Source of the DNA: Rikenellaceae bacterium
GTDB taxonomy: Bacteria > Bacteroidota > Bacteroidia > Bacteroidales > UBA932
Direction of reading: 5' to 3'
DNA: 27,913 bases
Assembly: GCA_900771335.1 (NCBI GenBank)
Contig: CAAGNP010000024.1
Span: 1 to 27,913 of the forward strand
Below, in pieces: positions 1-7,838 of this stretch. A program made the translations under genes and the position numbers. Every line of letters begins with the position of its first letter. The first letter of the stretch is position 1. Under the pieces are notes generated by a model. It was not told the DNA's origin and did not search any database. It saw only the letters and a list, made by a program, of their open reading frames with translations.

Positions 1-136
1 CAACTTCAGCTCCTTCATAATGGCGACAATCCGCTATAAAACTTCCAATTCTGTTCTTGCTTGCCCTATTTCCGAATGTTGCCGCAGTTGCCAACATAGG
101 AACCATCAAACCCAATATCAATAATAGTTTTTTCAT
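1..136 (-). CDS. Secreted protein, N-terminal part only (runs off the window start)
   Basis: The reading frame starts at ATG 136 on the minus strand and is open to base 1, giving 45 residues. It begins MKKLLLILGLMVPMLATAA, a clear Sec signal peptide with a likely cleavage after ATA-A. The start of the mature part (RIGSFIADCRHYEGAEV) is not diagnostic. The small DUF4252 proteins of Bacteroidetes, which start with a signal peptide and a short helix, are one weak possibility. It lies 82 bases downstream of the 749-219 gene in the same direction and may be cotranscribed with it. No TAnnTTTG element is visible in the gap. The rest of the gene is outside the window. Confidence 0.6.
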   Translation of the reverse strand, partial: MKKLLLILGLMVPMLATAATFGNRASKNRIGSFIADCRHYEGAEV

Positions 137-218
137 AATTTTTTGATGTTTTATAATAGGACTCACTCACCCGCTTTTTGTTAACAGAAATTTTTCATTT
201 TCACTCTACCTTTATATT

Positions 219-749
219 CTATAATTCTCCCCTTCTAATCTTCTTAAGCACCTCATGGTATTCCTTATGCGAAAGATTTTTAAAGACATCAACCTTTACC
301 CCTTTGCTTTCCAATGCAGAAACAATATCGGGATAATCTTTTGGATTGACCATAGAAATACCTAAAAACAACCCACCTCGTTTTCTGCCAACCTTTGCTA
401 TCTCTATTGACTCTACTCCCCACTGATTAGGAGTAGGCATCCAAAACCTCACCTTGCTTATTTCCTTATAACTTCTAGTTATCCTAAAAAATGGGAGAAA
501 ATAGTTTTGTACAACAATTCTGTCGTCATGCAAGACAATATAGAAGTACTTGCCTAAAATTGAATACCACACAGCTAATATACCAGGAGATAGGATTCCT
601 AATGCAATCCAGGCAGCATAATCAACCAATATCCCAGAAAAGATAATGTACTTACAGATAACCCAAATTGAAAATATCATTATGATAGAATCAACTATAA
701 ATTGAAACTTTACTACTTCTGAAAACGGCCTTTGATAAATTTTAGTCAT
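219..749 (-). CDS. Small membrane protein, two transmembrane helices plus a possible PH-like domain
   Basis: The gene encodes 176 residues. Two hydrophobic segments lie at about residues 17-38 and 43-65. A soluble region of about 75 residues follows, with alternating beta-strand-like stretches (YFYIVLHDDRIVVQNYF, then FFRITRSYKEISKVRF), as in bacterial PH-like (bPH) domains attached to two helices. The last 40 residues are basic and helical. I do not recognise a named family, and the function is unknown. A TAnnTTTG promoter lies 46 bases upstream on the minus strand (795-802). The DNA looks more AT-rich than the genes after base 2600, which could mean recent acquisition, but I did not compute composition. 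Confidence 0.65.
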   Translation of the reverse strand: MTKIYQRPFSEVVKFQFIVDSIIMIFSIWVICKYIIFSGILVDYAAWIALGILSPGILAVWYSILGKYFYIVLHDDRIVVQNYFLPFFRITRSYKEISKVRFWMPTPNQWGVESIEIAKVGRKRGGLFLGISMVNPKDYPDIVSALESKGVKVDVFKNLSHKEYHEVLKKIRRGEL

Positions 750-794
750 TATAACCTTTATAAACTATGCTTTTGGCATATAATTTCCACTTCA

Positions 795-802
795 CAAAGT
801 TA
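795..802 (-). promoter_or_regulatory. Promoter -7 element for the 749-219 gene
   Basis: Read on the minus strand this is TAACTTTG, a full match to the Bacteroidetes -7 consensus TAnnTTTG. It leaves a 5' leader of about 40 bases before ATG 749. No TTG is present at the expected -33 distance, so only half the promoter is supported. Confidence 0.45.
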
Positions 803-935
803 ACAAATATTTTTTCGTCTACCCATTCCGCAACACGCGCAAAATGATTGTGGAAACATGCATATAATCAGCTGTTTGGCTTCAAATTGTGCCGCAACAG
901 CATTTTGCTGCTGAACAATTGCATTATTTGTATTG

Positions 936-943
936 TATCTTTG
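936..943 (+). promoter_or_regulatory. Promoter -7 element for the HTH/TonB operon
   Basis: TATCTTTG matches TAnnTTTG exactly. It lies inside the 5' extension obtained when the downstream frame is opened at TTG 933, so translation should start at ATG 966 instead. The predicted leader is about 17 bases. The -33 region is not convincing: the nearest TTG is 14 bases upstream rather than 19-21. Confidence 0.5.
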
Positions 944-965
944 TTTAGAAATCAAATACAAGGAG

Positions 966-1580
966 ATGGAGCAGATATATGTCGATACCCTCAATACTGT
1001 AGTCATCCACAAATATGACTTGGATGCTCTGGTTCTGGAACTGGAGATGGTCGAGAGGCACAATGCAATATTGTATATTGTTTTGGCCGCGTTGATTCTC
1101 ATTGGTGGGGTGGTCGGTTATATTATGGTAAGGCGACACAGGAGGGTTATGGTGCAAGAGTATTTTACGAAAAGGTTGTTGAGCAAGCAGGCCGGCAATT
1201 TGCCCTATATGTCGGACAGCATAAGTAAGATATCCAACAAGAGCATTCTAGTATCTGCATCGTTGTCAGAGGAGCTCCAGAGCCTTCTCAACAATGTGAA
1301 AAGCGAAAGTAAGAACTCATTTGCCGAAATCGTCAATGATGCCGCTTTCATAGCCCGATATCCGTATATCAGAGAGATGGATTTCCTCTCTCCGGCAGAG
1401 AAGCTGGTGCTTATATTTACAGAGGAGGAGTATCCCGTAAAGGAGATAGCTCTTCTTGTCGGCTCTACAGATACCTCCGTAAGGGCAATGAAAACCAGAA
1501 TCAGGAGTAAACTGACGCAGTCAGGATGTAACAGTGCTCTCTATAACAAATTGAAAATCATTAATCTTAAAAAGAAATAG
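966..1580 (+). CDS. Membrane-tethered helix-turn-helix protein
   Basis: From ATG 966 the protein is 204 residues. The frame is open back to a TTG at 933, but the promoter lies between the two. Residues 34-55 form one transmembrane helix, followed by RRHRR, so by the positive-inside rule the C-terminal part is cytoplasmic. Residues 141-186 (LSPAEKLVLIF..., then VKEIALLVGSTDTSVRAM, then RIRSKL) look like a LuxR/sigma-70-region-4 type HTH. This matches the C-terminal end of the TPR-TM-HTH regulators common in Bacteroidetes, but the large N-terminal sensor is absent: only about 33 residues precede the helix. It may bind DNA from the membrane. The TonB-domain gene starts 2 bases after its stop, so the two are almost certainly cotranscribed. 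The DNA-binding role is inferred. Confidence 0.7.
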   Translation: MEQIYVDTLNTVVIHKYDLDALVLELEMVERHNAILYIVLAALILIGGVVGYIMVRRHRRVMVQEYFTKRLLSKQAGNLPYMSDSISKISNKSILVSASLSEELQSLLNNVKSESKNSFAEIVNDAAFIARYPYIREMDFLSPAEKLVLIFTEEEYPVKEIALLVGSTDTSVRAMKTRIRSKLTQSGCNSALYNKLKIINLKKK

Positions 1581-1582
1581 AT

Positions 1583-2359
1583 ATGAAAAAGTTTTTGACC
1601 ATTTTTGCCATTATGGCTTCGCTGCTTGTATCAGCAAACCTGTTTTCACAAAGCGCGGCGGACAGCAAGGAGGCTGTGAATTTTGCCGATGTGGATGAGG
1701 CTCCTATGTTCCAGGGTGGAGATTTGAACAAATTCGCGTTGTGGATATTTTCACAAATCAAGTATCCGGAGGAGGCATACAAGAATAAAATTATGGGTAG
1801 GGTGCTTGTGCAGTTTGTTGTATCCAAAGAGGGCAAAGTTAAAGATGTGAAGGTGGTCAGAAGTTCCGGCAGTGAACTTTTGGACAATGAAGCGGTGAGA
1901 GGTGTATCTCTCTCTCCTGACTGGACGCCTGGTAAGGTTAAAGGTGAGCCGGTAAATGTGCGTTACATGTTCCCTGTAGTATTCAAGTACAATCCAGACG
2001 ATCCAAAGACATCTGAAGAAAATGGGAGTGAACCTATCCCTTTTGATGATGTGGAGGTGAAGCCCACTTTTCAAGGGAAGGATCCCAATGCTGAGTTCTC
2101 AAAATGGATGGCAGGTGAGATGAAATACCCTGAAGAGGCATCCAAAAACAAGATAATGGGAAGGGTACTTATTCAGTTTGTCATCTCCAAGGATGGTAAA
2201 GTAAAAGATGTAAAGGTGGCCAGGAGTTCAGGCAGTGATCTTTTGGACAAGGAGGCTGTCAGGGTAATCTCCGCCTCTCCTGATTGGGATCCCGGCAAAA
2301 TGGAAGGCAAGCCTGTGGATGTGAGATATCTGTTCCCTGTAGTATTTATAATAAGATAG
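1583..2359 (+). CDS. Secreted protein with two tandem TonB C-terminal domains
   Basis: The protein has 258 residues: a signal peptide (MKKFLTIFAIMASLLVSANLFSQ) and two copies of the TonB C-terminal fold, at about residues 34-136 and 154-258. Each copy has the family core: KYPEEA, then GRVLxQFVxSKxGKVKDVKV, then SSGSxLLDxEAV, SPDWxPGK and VRYxFPVVF. Classical TonB has an inner-membrane anchor and a proline-rich linker; both are missing. It therefore probably does not energise receptors directly and may instead bind a periplasmic partner or a receptor TonB box. The two copies match at about 59 of 75 residues over their most similar part, which suggests a fairly recent internal duplication. It is the second gene of the operon with the membrane HTH protein. 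Confidence 0.8.
   Translation: MKKFLTIFAIMASLLVSANLFSQSAADSKEAVNFADVDEAPMFQGGDLNKFALWIFSQIKYPEEAYKNKIMGRVLVQFVVSKEGKVKDVKVVRSSGSELLDNEAVRGVSLSPDWTPGKVKGEPVNVRYMFPVVFKYNPDDPKTSEENGSEPIPFDDVEVKPTFQGKDPNAEFSKWMAGEMKYPEEASKNKIMGRVLIQFVISKDGKVKDVKVARSSGSDLLDKEAVRVISASPDWDPGKMEGKPVDVRYLFPVVFIIR
1682..2347 (+). repeat. Internal tandem duplication inside the TonB-domain gene
   Basis: Unit 1 is about 1682-1984 and unit 2 about 2042-2347, offset 363 bases (121 residues) over the best-conserved part. The DNA copies remain recognisably similar, differing mostly at third codon positions. Confidence 0.75.
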
Positions 2360-2410
2360 GTGTTAGACACCGGCGCCGATGAGGAAGTTCTGGTAAACTC
2401 AATATTAAAA

Positions 2411-2442
2411 TTTGAATAATGTCGTCAAATGTTATACATTTG
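2411..2442 (+). promoter_or_regulatory. Consensus Bacteroidetes promoter for tRNA-Leu
   Basis: The -33 element TTTG is at 2411-2414 and the -7 element TACATTTG at 2435-2442, with 20 bases between them. This is the textbook spacing for the primary sigma factor of Bacteroidetes. The tRNA begins 21 bases after the -7 element. Confidence 0.8.
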
Positions 2443-2462
2443 CATTGAAATAAGTTTACCGG

Positions 2463-2546
2463 GCCCAGATGGCGAAATAGGTAGACGCGCTAGCTTCAGG
2501 AGCTAGTGGGGTAACACCCGTGTCGGTTCGACTCCGGTTCTGGGCA
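2463..2546 (+). tRNA. tRNA-Leu, anticodon CAG
   Basis: It is 84 bases without an encoded CCA. The acceptor stem GCCCAGA pairs with TCTGGGC. The anticodon stem CTAGC/GCTAG encloses the loop TTCAGGA, so the anticodon is CAG (2497-2499), reading CUG leucine codons. A long variable arm (TGGGGTAACACCCG) marks it as class II, and the T-arm has the expected GGTTCGACTCC. It has its own promoter and terminator, so it is a single-gene unit. Confidence 0.97.
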
Positions 2547-2548
2547 CG

Positions 2549-2581
2549 AAAAAAGGAAGCTCATTCGAGTTTCCTTTTTTT
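2549..2581 (+). terminator. Rho-independent terminator after tRNA-Leu
   Basis: The hairpin pairs AAAAAAGGAAnCTC with GAGnTTCCTTTTTT around the loop ATTC and ends in a run of T. It begins two bases after the tRNA's discriminator region. Confidence 0.85.
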
Positions 2582-2610
2582 GTACCCACTGGGATTTCAT
2601 CCTTTTTCGT

Positions 2611-2618
2611 TATATTTG
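2611..2618 (+). promoter_or_regulatory. Promoter -7 element for the deacetylase-like lipoprotein
   Basis: TATATTTG matches TAnnTTTG and lies 26 bases before ATG 2645. No TTG is seen at the -33 position. Confidence 0.45.
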
Positions 2619-2644
2619 AAAAATTATAAAATCATCATAGTTAT

Positions 2645-3466
2645 ATGAAGAATCTGTACGGAATATTGGTTTGGGCACTTTGCGCAGCGGTGCTCTTCTC
2701 TTGTGGGGGCAGAAAAGGGGAAGCCCCTGTTTTTGTTAAAGACGAATATGGTGTTGTCGAAAAGATCAATCCTCACAAAAAGGAGATTTATCTCGTCTTT
2801 ACCGGTCACTACAGCCATTCTGACTCGGGCTACTTTGAGAATTTTGATGGTGTTACCCCTGTGCTGGATATACTTGAGGAGAAGGGAGTTAGAGGTTCTT
2901 TCTTTCCTACAGGTGTATGTTTTGATGTGGACAGGTACCAGGAGCCGGTCAAAAGGATTATCAAAAACGGTCACTACCTCTCATCTCACTCATACGCACA
3001 TCTTCTTCTGTGTGAGAATGGCAAATCTTTGGTAAGTGAGGACTCTTTGAGGGCAGATTTTGCCATTATGGAGAGCAGGCTTGAAAGTTATGGCCTTGAG
3101 AAGGAGCAGTATCAATGGCTTATCCCACCATATGAGACATATGACCAGAAAGCAGTCGATGTGATGAAGAGCATGGGATACAAACTGGTTAACCCTACCA
3201 GCGGATTCATCACAGGTATGGACTGGACCAGCCCGGGAGCTCCAAACTATCACTCTACTGAGATGATTCTTGAAAATCTGTGGAACTATGAGAAGGAGAA
3301 TACGATGAATGGTGTTGTCCTCCTGATCCACGCGATGAACTATCCTGACAGGACAGATGCCGACCGCCCATATACTTATCTGGGTGAGATAATAGACAAA
3401 CTTAAGGAGAAAGGTTACATCTTCAAGACCATGTTCCATGTCATCGAGGCTGAGAACGCCATTTAG
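2645..3466 (+). CDS. NodB-like polysaccharide deacetylase family lipoprotein (CE4-like)
   Basis: The protein has 273 residues. The N-terminus has a hydrophobic segment ending at Cys20 (VLFSC), a loose lipobox, so it is probably an outer-membrane or periplasmic lipoprotein. The fold signature is NodB homology: the metal-binding motif HSYAH (His115, His119), IPPYETYD in place of the usual RPPY, and LLIHAM near the end. The canonical TFDD motif carrying the catalytic base Asp is replaced by VFTGHYSHSD, where only Asp60 could take that role. My recollection is that related Bacteroidetes proteins also carry FTGH at this place, so this may be a subfamily feature rather than decay. The substrate is unknown. 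The tricorn-like protease gene follows 20 bases downstream. Confidence 0.75.
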   Translation: MKNLYGILVWALCAAVLFSCGGRKGEAPVFVKDEYGVVEKINPHKKEIYLVFTGHYSHSDSGYFENFDGVTPVLDILEEKGVRGSFFPTGVCFDVDRYQEPVKRIIKNGHYLSSHSYAHLLLCENGKSLVSEDSLRADFAIMESRLESYGLEKEQYQWLIPPYETYDQKAVDVMKSMGYKLVNPTSGFITGMDWTSPGAPNYHSTEMILENLWNYEKENTMNGVVLLIHAMNYPDRTDADRPYTYLGEIIDKLKEKGYIFKTMFHVIEAENAI

Positions 3467-3486
3467 AAACTTATAAACCACTCAAT

Positions 3487-6400
3487 ATGAAAAGACTATT
3501 TCCATTTCTACTTTTCCTGCTCCCATTGGTGGCAAGTGCAGGTACGCTCCATTTCCCATATAATCCTACCCTTACTCCGGACGGAAAGACCATATATTTT
3601 TCATACGACGGAGATATATTCAATGTCCCTGCCGAGGGTGGCATGGCGATGAGATTTGTCTCTCTTGGGGCCCTTGAGAGCCATCCGAAGGTGTCGCCTG
3701 ACGGCAAATGGGTGGCATTTGCATCCAACATCCAGGGCAATTATGATATCTATTTGGTCCCCACTGCCGGCGGTGAAGTGAAAAGGCTCACCTGGCACGA
3801 GGCCAATGACTATCCGAGCGGATGGAGTGCAGATTCGAAGAGCATCTATTTTGAGACCAACAGGGCAAACACCCGCACTACCTACAAGGTGGCCATCGGT
3901 GGTGGTACCCCTGAAAGACTCTTTGAGAACTATTTCAATACCATCACCAATGTAGTGGAAAATCCCGCTACTGGTGAGATTTATTTCAATGAATCTGGCG
4001 AGGCGTTCAATTTCCCTACCCGCAAAAGGTATGTCGGTGACCACAATATCAACGTAAAATCGTGGAATCCGGCTACCAGAGAATATAAGGAGCTCACCTC
4101 ATATGAGGGTAAGGACACCTGGCCAATGGTGGATAAGGATGGCAACCTCTACTATGTCACCGACCAGTTCAATCAGGAGTCCAATATTGCGAAGCATTCG
4201 GCAGGTTCTGCACCTAAGCAGCTTACCTCTTTCGACCACTCGCTCCAGTACCCGTCCATCAGCTACGATGGCTCGGCGATGGTATTTATCCTTGAATACA
4301 AGATCCATCTCCTTGATCTGAAGAGTGGCAAGGTGACTCAACCTCAAATTGCGGTGGCGGACAACAATATAGAGGTGACTCGCAGCTTTGATAAGGAGAC
4401 TCCCCGTGCAGTAGCAGTCTCTCCCGACGGCAAAAAGTTCGCCATGGCAATAAGGGGTATGCTATATGTGAGCGATGTGAAAGGGAAATATCAGGTACGC
4501 CTTCAGACTCCGGAGAATGAGAGGGTAAATGAAATTGTCTGGGCAAAGGACAATAAGACCATCTATTATACCCGTACAAATAAAGGTTACACCAATATTT
4601 TCAAGATCAAGGGTGACGGCTCCGCACCGGAACAATTGGTATATGCAGCAGACTGCAATATCAAGAACCTCACCCCTTCGAATAAAAGGGACAAGATAGC
4701 ATTTGTCAGCGGAAACCATCAGGTGATGGTACTCACCACTTCAAATGATGCAGTGGAGAAGGTGGCAGATGCGCAGTTCTGGTCATACAGCAGCTATACC
4801 CTCAATTTCTCCCCTGATGACCAGTGGCTTGCCTTTGAGGCCATGAACCTCTTCGAAGGTGAGATCTATATCTACTCATTCCGCGACAAGGTGCTCCGCA
4901 ACCTCACCAATTCTGCTTGCAGCGAGGGTAGCCCTGTATTTTCTCCCGACGGGAAATACCTCTTTATGGCGGCCAATTTCTACGGCACCACATATCCTCG
5001 AGGAGGTGGCGATGCCAAGGTTTACAAGCTCCCATTGGACAGGTACAATACCACTCCATTCAAATCTGATGTTTATGACAAGCTTTTTGAAGAGGAGAAG
5101 AACAAGGAGGAGTCTGCCCCAGCAAAACCATCCAAAAAGGTGGCTAAAAAAGATGTGGCAGAGCCCCAAAAGGAGACCCCAAAAGGGGTAGAGGTGAAAA
5201 TCGATTTCAATGATATTCTCCGTCGCGCCATCCCTATGGATATAAGCGCACGTTCAGTGGATATCTTCAAATCAAAGGACAAATCATACTTGCTGTACTC
5301 ATCCAGAAGGAATACATATAGTCTGGAGATCTCTGATCCAGAAGCCAAACCAAAAGAGATAAAAGGTCTCTCATGGGGCTATTTCATCTCATCCTCTACT
5401 GATCTCTATTTCGTGGGGAGGGATGGTATCTCAAAGGTAGATCTGAACGGAGGCAAAGCTACCAAGGTGGAGATTAAGGTGCCGGTAGAGAAGGATGTGA
5501 AGAAGGAGTTCGAGCAGATGTTCTACGAGGCGTGGGCATCAATGGACCAGAACTTCTATGATGTGAATTTCCACGGAGTGGACTGGGCAGCCAAGAGAGA
5601 CTATTATGCATCATTCCTTCCATATGTCCGCAGCAGGGCAAACCTTGTTACACTGATGACCGATATGCTTGGGGAGTTGAACTCATCCCATTTGGGATTC
5701 CGCTCTTCAGGCAACGATGTGGAGGAGCCCCTTACCAAGACCTATACTATGGAGACCGGTATCATTTGGGACAATGCGAACCCTTATGCTATAGACAGAA
5801 TCCTTACAGATTCTCCGGCAAATACTGTGGAGGCAAATCTACAGAAAGGGGATGTGCTGGTAGCGGTAAATGGAGAGAGGATCGATCCTAAAGCAAATAG
5901 GGAAGTGTATCTTGCTTCAGCCATCAAGAACCCTGAAGTGAAAATGACATTTAGCCGTGCAGGTAAAGAGGTGGATGTCAAACTCCATACTGTCACATTT
6001 GCCCAGGTAAAGAACTGGCTGTATAATGAGTGGGAGGATACAAACCGTGCATTGGTAGACAAACTTGGAGATGGTCAGATAGCTTATAGCCACATGAGAG
6101 ATATGGGGGCTGAGGAGCTTAATGAGTTCCTTAAGGATATGCATACCAGAACTCTTGGCAAGAAAGCTATCATCCTTGACTTGCGTTATAATAATGGCGG
6201 TAACGTCCACAACGAGGTCCTTGAGTTCTTGTCTCAGAAAGCACACTACAACTGGTCGTATAGAGACTTCCCTTCCAACTCTCACCCTAATGTAACCCCT
6301 GGTGATATCCCTATCATAGCACTTGTCAATGAGAGGAGTCTTTCTGATGCAGAGGTTACATCAAATGGTATCCAGACACTTGGTCTGGCCACTATCGTCG

Positions 6401-6627
6401 GTACAGAGACCTACAGATGGATTATCTTCACCTCCGGAACCACCCTTCTGGACGGATCTTACCTAAGATTGCCAGCATGGGGCTGCTACTCTCTCGAAGG
6501 TAAAGATCTTGAATCTACAGGTGTTAAGCCCGATATCTATGTGAAGAATACTTTTGATGATAGAGTCAATGGTCGTGACCCTCAGCTTGAAAGGGCTATC
6601 GAAGAGGCTCTCAAAAGGATAAAGTAG
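3487..6627 (+). CDS. Tricorn-like secreted protease (S41 family)
   Basis: The protein has 1046 residues with a signal peptide (MKRLFPFLLFLLPLVASAG). TolB/WD40-like propeller repeats with SPDGK-type motifs fill residues 20-530. A Lys/Glu/Pro-rich linker (about 530-575) and a second, shorter beta-rich region follow. Then come a helical C1 domain, a PDZ domain near 755-850 and the S41 C2 domain. Residues matching the tricorn active site are Ser734-His735 (ELNSSHLGF), the nucleophile candidate Ser953 (NERSLSDAE) and Glu1009 (ESTGVKPDI). The length fits tricorn homologues. Archaeal tricorn is cytoplasmic, whereas the signal peptide here places it in the periplasm or outside, where it would cut peptides to small products. 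Its last 17 bases overlap the end of the convergent serine deaminase gene. Confidence 0.9.
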   Translation: MKRLFPFLLFLLPLVASAGTLHFPYNPTLTPDGKTIYFSYDGDIFNVPAEGGMAMRFVSLGALESHPKVSPDGKWVAFASNIQGNYDIYLVPTAGGEVKRLTWHEANDYPSGWSADSKSIYFETNRANTRTTYKVAIGGGTPERLFENYFNTITNVVENPATGEIYFNESGEAFNFPTRKRYVGDHNINVKSWNPATREYKELTSYEGKDTWPMVDKDGNLYYVTDQFNQESNIAKHSAGSAPKQLTSFDHSLQYPSISYDGSAMVFILEYKIHLLDLKSGKVTQPQIAVADNNIEVTRSFDKETPRAVAVSPDGKKFAMAIRGMLYVSDVKGKYQVRLQTPENERVNEIVWAKDNKTIYYTRTNKGYTNIFKIKGDGSAPEQLVYAADCNIKNLTPSNKRDKIAFVSGNHQVMVLTTSNDAVEKVADAQFWSYSSYTLNFSPDDQWLAFEAMNLFEGEIYIYSFRDKVLRNLTNSACSEGSPVFSPDGKYLFMAANFYGTTYPRGGGDAKVYKLPLDRYNTTPFKSDVYDKLFEEEKNKEESAPAKPSKKVAKKDVAEPQKETPKGVEVKIDFNDILRRAIPMDISARSVDIFKSKDKSYLLYSSRRNTYSLEISDPEAKPKEIKGLSWGYFISSSTDLYFVGRDGISKVDLNGGKATKVEIKVPVEKDVKKEFEQMFYEAWASMDQNFYDVNFHGVDWAAKRDYYASFLPYVRSRANLVTLMTDMLGELNSSHLGFRSSGNDVEEPLTKTYTMETGIIWDNANPYAIDRILTDSPANTVEANLQKGDVLVAVNGERIDPKANREVYLASAIKNPEVKMTFSRAGKEVDVKLHTVTFAQVKNWLYNEWEDTNRALVDKLGDGQIAYSHMRDMGAEELNEFLKDMHTRTLGKKAIILDLRYNNGGNVHNEVLEFLSQKAHYNWSYRDFPSNSHPNVTPGDIPIIALVNERSLSDAEVTSNGIQTLGLATIVGTETYRWIIFTSGTTLLDGSYLRLPAWGCYSLEGKDLESTGVKPDIYVKNTFDDRVNGRDPQLERAIEEALKRIK

Positions 6628-7831
6628 AGGCAGATGCCGGGGCCATCTGGATGGCCAGACCCCCGGCAGCCGTCTCTTTATATAGACTTGGTATATCTTT
6701 ACCGGTCTGCTTCATAACGGCTATTACACTGTCAAAGCCCACTCTGTGATTGCCATCGGTCATTAGGGCATATACATTGGCATCCACAGCTCTGGTGGCA
6801 GCAAATGCGTTGCGCTCTATGCATGGTATCTGAACCAGCCCACAGACAGGGTCGCAAGTCAGGCCGAGAAAATGCTCCATCCCCATTGCGGCAGCATACT
6901 CTATTTGCATAGGTGTACCACCGAAGAGTTGGGTAGATGCCCCAGCAGCCATGCAGCAGGCAGAGCCAATTTCACCCTGGCATCCTACTTCTGCTCCGGA
7001 GATAGAGGCATTGGTCTTGATAATGTTGCCGATAAGGCCGGCAGTAGCAAGTGCCCGGATAATCTTTTTGTCAGAGAAGCCGTACGATTTCTGGTTAAGG
7101 TAAAAAACAGCAGGGACCACTCCGCAGGAGCCGCAGGTGGGAGCTGTAACAATAGTACCGCCACTGGCATTCTCTTCAGCTACCGCCAATGCGTAGGCAA
7201 ATGTCATCGCACGACGCTGCATCGATCCCTGATGACCTTTACCTTTGATGAAGAATGAAGCGGCCTTTCTGGTCAGACAAAGACCACCTGGGAGGACCCC
7301 TTCATTGTCAATGCCCCGTTCTACGGCCTCTTTCATTACCCTCCATACTTCGGCCAGGAAGTCATTGATATCCTTATCCTCGTACCTCTCCACATATTCC
7401 CAGAATGAGGTGCCGTTGTCCTTGCACCAGTTCAGGATATCAAGCATAGTGGTATGTGGATATATCTTTTCCCTTGGGGCTCTCAACCCTGTATCACTGA
7501 TATCTCCACCACCTATACTGAATGTGGTCCAGCTGTCCATCTGGTGACCCTCATAGTTGAACGCCTTAAATGTGAGTCCGTTTGGATGTTGAGGAAGCAT
7601 CACATCACCTCGCCATATGATATCACATCTGTCTGCACCCAAAGTCTCGAGGATAGCTACATCTGTCAAGTGCCCTTTACCTGTCGAAGCAAGGCTTCCG
7701 AAAAGGGTCACTTCAAATCTCGATGCTTCAGGATTTTTATCCTTAAAAATCTGTGCAGCATATCTGGGTCCCATAGTATGACTGCTTGAGGGACCTTTAC
7801 CTATCTTGAAGATCTCTTTTATACTCTCCAT
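6611..7831 (-). CDS. sdaA: L-serine ammonia-lyase, iron-sulfur type, single chain
   Basis: The enzyme converts L-serine to pyruvate and ammonia in the cytoplasm. The 406 residues cover both the beta domain (GPSSSHTMGP near residue 14) and the alpha domain (APTCGSCG at 230-237). The 4Fe-4S ligands are most likely Cys284, Cys326 and Cys337. Their spacing of 42 and 11 is that known for bacterial type 2 serine dehydratases. It starts 7 bases after the stop of the M3-like lipoprotein gene and is probably cotranscribed with it, coupling peptide breakdown to serine use. The 3' end overlaps the convergent tricorn-like gene by 17 bases, and the last 30 or so coding bases before the overlap contain a strong palindrome. 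Confidence 0.95.
   Translation of the reverse strand: MESIKEIFKIGKGPSSSHTMGPRYAAQIFKDKNPEASRFEVTLFGSLASTGKGHLTDVAILETLGADRCDIIWRGDVMLPQHPNGLTFKAFNYEGHQMDSWTTFSIGGGDISDTGLRAPREKIYPHTTMLDILNWCKDNGTSFWEYVERYEDKDINDFLAEVWRVMKEAVERGIDNEGVLPGGLCLTRKAASFFIKGKGHQGSMQRRAMTFAYALAVAEENASGGTIVTAPTCGSCGVVPAVFYLNQKSYGFSDKKIIRALATAGLIGNIIKTNASISGAEVGCQGEIGSACCMAAGASTQLFGGTPMQIEYAAAMGMEHFLGLTCDPVCGLVQIPCIERNAFAATRAVDANVYALMTDGNHRVGFDSVIAVMKQTGKDIPSLYKETAAGGLAIQMAPASASTLSF
6636..6667. other. Nested palindrome inside the 3' end of sdaA
   Basis: The outer arms GCCGGGG (6636-6642) and CCCCGGC (6661-6667) enclose inner arms GGCCAT (6641-6646) and ATGGCC (6651-6656); the two stems overlap by two bases. It begins 8 bases after the tricorn-like stop codon and could slow or stop plus-strand transcription there. 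No T-run follows, so it is not a standard intrinsic terminator. Confidence 0.4.
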
Positions 7832-7838
7832 GATGAAC

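Noticed and set aside
933..965. Upstream TTG start for the membrane HTH protein
   Set aside because: The promoter -7 element 936-943 lies inside this extension and ATG 966 is available.
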